Shown here piece by piece: positions 5,853-8,846 of a DNA stretch of 8,846 nt (its first letter is position 1; each line of letters opens with the position of its first letter). The position numbers and the translations under genes are program-made. The stretch is from Candidatus Odyssella thessalonicensis. Its GTDB lineage: Bacteria; Pseudomonadota; Alphaproteobacteria; Bin65. The DNA lies in the NCBI GenBank assembly GCA_005240015.1, contig SBBV01000556.1:1-8846 (forward strand), given 5' to 3'. The notes beneath the pieces were generated by a model. It did not search any database, was not told the DNA's origin, and saw nothing but the letters and a program-made list of their open reading frames with translations.

Positions 5853-6371
5853 ATGAAGGCGCAATACGTCCGGGCGATGGATCACCTCCAGCGCCTCTGC
5901 CTGATCATCGCGGGCGTCTGCCTCGTCGTCATCACGCTGATCGTGCCGTGGGGCGTGTTCACGCGCTACGTGCTCAACAGCGCCGCCTCGTGGCCCGAGC
6001 CGCTGGCGGTGCTGCTGATGATCTGGTTCTCGTTCATGTCGGCAGCCGTTTGTTACCGCGAGTATCTCCACATCGGCGTGCAGATCATCCCCGCGATGCT
6101 CAAGGGCGACGCGCGCATCGCCTGCGGCTGGCTCATCGAGCTCTGCATGGCCGGCACCAGCGTGTTCATGCTGTGGTACGGCACCAAGATCGTGCAGGCG
6201 TTCTGGTTCCAGAGCATCGCCGATTTCCCGATCGTCTCGACCGGCATTTCCTACCTGCCGGTGCCAATCGGCGGCGCGATCGTGACGCTTTTCGTGATCG
6301 AGCGCCTGTGGACGGGCAAGCTGTTCCAGGAGCACACGGCCGAAGAGCTCAGCCACGTCTCGACCGAGTAG
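5853..6371 (+). CDS. dctQ: TRAP transporter small membrane subunit, DctQ family
   Basis: A 172-residue small integral membrane subunit that pairs with DctM in the inner membrane. Four hydrophobic segments are visible, at about residues 14-36, 49-67, 90-112 and 132-152. The loop after the first carries the family-typical FTRYVLNSAASWPEPLA (36-52). A strong ribosome-binding site (GAGGGAGGG, 5842-5850) directly precedes the ATG. It is a separate polypeptide, not fused to DctM, and ends 18 nt before dctM in the same operon. It has no substrate specificity of its own; that is set by the binding protein and DctM. Confidence 0.92.
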   Translation: MKAQYVRAMDHLQRLCLIIAGVCLVVITLIVPWGVFTRYVLNSAASWPEPLAVLLMIWFSFMSAAVCYREYLHIGVQIIPAMLKGDARIACGWLIELCMAGTSVFMLWYGTKIVQAFWFQSIADFPIVSTGISYLPVPIGGAIVTLFVIERLWTGKLFQEHTAEELSHVSTE

Positions 6372-6389
6372 CGGAGCCGGGCCGAACCC

Positions 6390-7676
6390 ATGGACATCGC
6401 GATCCTCATCGGCGGCTTTCTGGCGCTCTGCCTGCTCGGCATGCCGGTCGCCTATGCGCTGGGCCTCGCCTGCATCTTCACGGCGCTCTGGATCGATCTC
6501 CCGCTCGAAGCGGTGATGATCAAGACCTCGGACGGCACCGACGATTTCGCGCTGCTCGCGATTCCGTTCTTCATCTTCGCCGGCGCCATCATGGCCGAAG
6601 GCGGCATGGCCGAGCGGCTCGTGAACCTCGCCAAGGTGTTCGTGGGCTTCATCCGCGGCGGGCTCGCGCTCGTGAACATCCTCGCCTCGACGATGTTCGG
6701 CGCGATTTCGGGCTCGTCGGTCGCCGACACCGCTTCGATCGGTTCGGTGATGATCCCGCAGATGATCAAGAACGGCTATCCGCGCCTCTTCGCGGTCAAC
6801 GTCACGGTCTCGGGCTCCCTGCAGCCGCTGCTGATTCCGCCCTCGCACAACGCGGTGATCTATTCGCTCGCGGCCGGCGGGACGATTTCGGTCGGCGCGC
6901 TGTTCATGGCCGGCGTGATCCCCGGATTCCTGCTCGGCCTGTCGCTGATGATCCTCGTGCTGATCATCGCGCGGAAGCGGAATTTCCCGAAGGAAGAGAT
7001 GGTTCCGCTGCGCCGTGCGCTCAAGATCGTGCTCGAGGCCTTCTGGGGCCTGCTGACCGTCTTCATCATCATGGGCGGCATCATCGGCAAGATCTTCACG
7101 CCCACCGAATCGGCGGCGGTCGCCTGCATCTACGCCTTCCTCGTCACCATGTTCATCTACCGCGACTACAAGTGGCGCGAGCTGCCGCTCCTGATCGGCC
7201 GCGTCGTGCGCACGGTCGGCATGGTGATGATCATGATCGGCTTCTCGGTGGCGTTCGGCTACATGATGGTGCAGCTGCAGCTGGCGCAGAAGGCGACCGA
7301 CTTCTTCATCGCGATCTCCGACAACAAGTTCGTGTTCCTGCTGCTGGTCAACATCCTGCTGCTCGTCCTCGGCACCTTCATGGACCTCGCGCCGATGCTC
7401 TTGATCTGCACGCCGATCTTCCTGCCGGCGCTGAAGCTGTTCGGGGTCGACCCCGTGCATTTCGGCATGATCATGATCTTGAACCTCGGCATCGGCCTGC
7501 TGACCCCGCCGGTCGGCCCGACGCTCGTCGTCGGCTGCGCGATCGGCAAGGTGAGGATGGAGGCGGTCTCGCGCAGCATCCTCGTCTTCTACGTGCCGAT
7601 GCTGATCGTGCTGATGCTCGTGACCTACATCCCCGAGCTCTCGCTCTGGCTGCCGCGCCTGTTCGGACTCATGTAG
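6390..7676 (+). CDS. dctM: TRAP transporter large permease subunit, DctM family
   Basis: A 428-residue, full-length member of the ion-transporter superfamily that forms the Na+-coupled translocation channel for the substrate delivered by DctP. It is hydrophobic throughout, consistent with about 12 membrane segments. Conserved family segments are present: GSSVADTASIGSVMIPQM (108-125), SLQPLLIPPSHNAVIYS (143-159), the ion-site-like FTPTESAAVA (236-245), and the symmetry-related NLGIGLLTPPVGPTLVVG (365-382). The start follows dctQ by 18 nt, with only a distant GGAG (6373-6376) as a ribosome-binding site, so translation is probably coupled to dctQ. The 77-nt gap to the next gene has no clear terminator, so the second binding protein probably shares the mRNA. 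Confidence 0.94.
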   Translation: MDIAILIGGFLALCLLGMPVAYALGLACIFTALWIDLPLEAVMIKTSDGTDDFALLAIPFFIFAGAIMAEGGMAERLVNLAKVFVGFIRGGLALVNILASTMFGAISGSSVADTASIGSVMIPQMIKNGYPRLFAVNVTVSGSLQPLLIPPSHNAVIYSLAAGGTISVGALFMAGVIPGFLLGLSLMILVLIIARKRNFPKEEMVPLRRALKIVLEAFWGLLTVFIIMGGIIGKIFTPTESAAVACIYAFLVTMFIYRDYKWRELPLLIGRVVRTVGMVMIMIGFSVAFGYMMVQLQLAQKATDFFIAISDNKFVFLLLVNILLLVLGTFMDLAPMLLICTPIFLPALKLFGVDPVHFGMIMILNLGIGLLTPPVGPTLVVGCAIGKVRMEAVSRSILVFYVPMLIVLMLVTYIPELSLWLPRLFGLM

Positions 7677-7753
7677 ACGTGCCTGCCGACGCAACGCGAA
7701 TTGGAGTACCATCGAGAAATCGCATAGCAACACGCAACCCACGGGAGGACGCC

Positions 7754-8779
7754 ATGGACCACACCGCTCGCAAGATGCGCCGCCGCGACGTGCTGAAGGG
7801 CGTCGGCGCGGGAGCCGCTGCGCTCGCCGTCGCCGGCATCGGCCGCCCCGTCTCCGCCCAGGCCGCCATAACGCTCCACGGCGCCAGCCAGTTCAGCGAC
7901 GCGCACGCCTTCACCAAGGCGATGCAGAAGTTCGAGGAGCTGGTGAAGAAGTACTACGGCAAGCCGGTCAACTTCGTGCTGCACAAGAACAGCGAGCTCG
8001 GCCTCGAGAAGGACTATTTCGCCTACATGAACCAAGGGAAGGCGGTCGACTACGCGATCGTCTCGCCCGCGCACATGTCGACCTTCTCGCGCGCAGCACC
8101 CTTCATCGACGCGCCGTTCCTGTTCCGCGACCTCGACCACTGGAACAAGGTGCTCGACCAGGACGTCCTGAAGCCGATCGCCGACGAGATCGCGCAGAAG
8201 GCCGACGTCATGCTGATCGGCTATGCCGGCGGCGGCACGCGCAACATCTTCGTCAACAAGCCCGTGCGCAACATGGCCGAGTTGAAGGGCCTCAAGGTGC
8301 GCGTGCAGGGTGCGCCGATCTGGAGCAGCACGTTCCGCGCCGCGACCATGGCGCCCACCGTGATCGCCTATAACGAGGTCTACAACGCGATCCAGAACGG
8401 CGTGATCGCGGCCGGCGAGAACGAGGCGGCCGGCGTCGAGCAGATGAAGTTCTACGAGGTGGCGCCCAACCTCTCGATGACCCAGCACGCGATCACGATC
8501 CGGCCGCTCTGCTTCTCGGGCAAGACCTTCAAGAGCCTGCCCAAGGACCTGCAGGACGCGATCCTGAAGGCCGGCAAGGAGGCCGGGAAATACGGCCGCG
8601 AGATCGAATCGAGCGAGGACGAGCAGAAGCTCGTGGCGCTCGAGAAGGCGGGGAGGCTGAAGCGCATCCCGTTCGACGGGCGCGATCAGATGAAGAAGCT
8701 CGTCGATCCGGTGATCCAGGCTTACGCCAAGGACATCGGCGCCGCCGACATCCTGGCCAAGATCAACGCGATCAAGTGA
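7754..8779 (+). CDS. Second TRAP solute-binding protein, divergent DctP paralogue
   Basis: A 341-residue periplasmic binding protein of the DctP family. The leader is a good Tat signal (RRRDVLK at 9-15, hydrophobic Ala-rich stretch, likely cleavage after VSA at residue 35). Family landmarks are APFIDAPFLFRDLDHW (115-130), GTRNIF (161-166), and LKGLKVRVQGAPIW (178-191) with R183 as the carboxylate-binding Arg. The usual Asn-Pro after this Arg is Ala-Pro here, and the later ligand segment GENEAAGVEQM (221-231) differs from ENNYPTY of the first copy. The two proteins therefore probably bind different ligands. The start is fixed by GGGAGGA (7743-7749) four bases upstream and by the leader. A much longer frame that enters from within dctQ and runs into this gene is not the true start. 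It either supplies the same DctQM with a second substrate or works as an orphan receptor. Confidence 0.9.
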   Translation: MDHTARKMRRRDVLKGVGAGAAALAVAGIGRPVSAQAAITLHGASQFSDAHAFTKAMQKFEELVKKYYGKPVNFVLHKNSELGLEKDYFAYMNQGKAVDYAIVSPAHMSTFSRAAPFIDAPFLFRDLDHWNKVLDQDVLKPIADEIAQKADVMLIGYAGGGTRNIFVNKPVRNMAELKGLKVRVQGAPIWSSTFRAATMAPTVIAYNEVYNAIQNGVIAAGENEAAGVEQMKFYEVAPNLSMTQHAITIRPLCFSGKTFKSLPKDLQDAILKAGKEAGKYGREIESSEDEQKLVALEKAGRLKRIPFDGRDQMKKLVDPVIQAYAKDIGAADILAKINAIK

Positions 8780-8793
8780 GCGGCTTGTGATGC

Positions 8794-8824
8794 AGCGCGG
8801 GGCGGCCTCTCATCGCCCCGCGCT
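8794..8824 (+). terminator. Probable operon-end hairpin
   Basis: An 11-bp perfect stem (AGCGCGGGGCG at 8794-8804 with its complement at 8814-8824) closes around a 9-nt loop, 14 nt after the stop of the second binding protein. Only TT follows, so it lacks the T-run of a classical intrinsic terminator. It could be a weak terminator or a 3'-end stabiliser. Confidence 0.5.
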
Positions 8825-8846
8825 TGCCGCACCGATGCTCGTCATC

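Noticed and set aside
7701..7729. Possible separate promoter before the second binding protein (TTGGAG, 17 nt, ATAGCA)
   Set aside because: The -10 match is poor, and the gap is short enough for co-transcription with dctM.
5733..7742. 669-codon minus-strand frame opposite dctQM
   Set aside because: Composition is extreme (His, Arg, Asp, Glu repeats) with no recognisable domain. It is the antisense shadow of GC-rich coding sequence.
5948..8779. Very long plus-strand frame (943 codons) overlapping dctQ, dctM and the second binding protein
   Set aside because: Its first two thirds are an out-of-frame, Arg/His/Asp-rich translation of dctQ and dctM. Only the part from 7754 is a real gene, with its own ribosome-binding site and Tat leader.

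Overview
The window is very GC-rich and gene-dense, with Shine-Dalgarno-led genes and a divergent regulator/transporter layout. This suggests a high-GC proteobacterium, most likely an alphaproteobacterium of the Rhizobiales/Rhodospirillales kind. That placement is inferred from gene content and base composition; no rRNA or other phylogenetic marker is present. A betaproteobacterium is not excluded.

The window holds a sugar-acid (hexuronate/aldarate) uptake and oxidation locus arranged as two divergent transcription units around a regulatory region at about 4550-4620. Leftward, from the centre to the left edge, lie a GntR/FadR-type regulator, uronate dehydrogenase (udh), a D-2-hydroxyacid dehydrogenase starting 3 nt after udh, a metal-independent amidohydrolase resembling D-galactarolactone isomerase (gli), and a Gfo/Idh/MocA oxidoreductase cut by the left window edge. 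Rightward lies a complete TRAP transporter: solute-binding protein (dctP), small membrane subunit (dctQ), large permease (dctM), and a second, divergent solute-binding protein. A hairpin that may end the operon closes the window.

The inferred logic is as follows. The TRAP transporter imports a uronate or aldarate. Udh oxidises the uronate to the 1,5-aldarolactone, and the Gli-like protein converts this to the 1,4-lactone. The cycloisomerase and ketodeoxyhexarate-processing enzymes of the known Agrobacterium pathway are not in the window. Their place is taken by two oxidoreductases of unknown specificity, so the pathway may continue outside the window or differ from the described one. The GntR-type protein probably binds the perfect 9-3-9 palindrome at 4593-4613, between the two units.

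Non-coding structure: the two gaps flanking gli each hold a pair of inverted arms sharing the terminal sequence CGTAGGGGCG or a one-base variant (800-927 and 1801-1901). They look like REP/REPIN-type palindromic elements. There is a hairpin between dctP and dctQ. No stretch longer than 300 bases lacks a gene. I saw no tRNA, rRNA, CRISPR array, transposase or phage gene.
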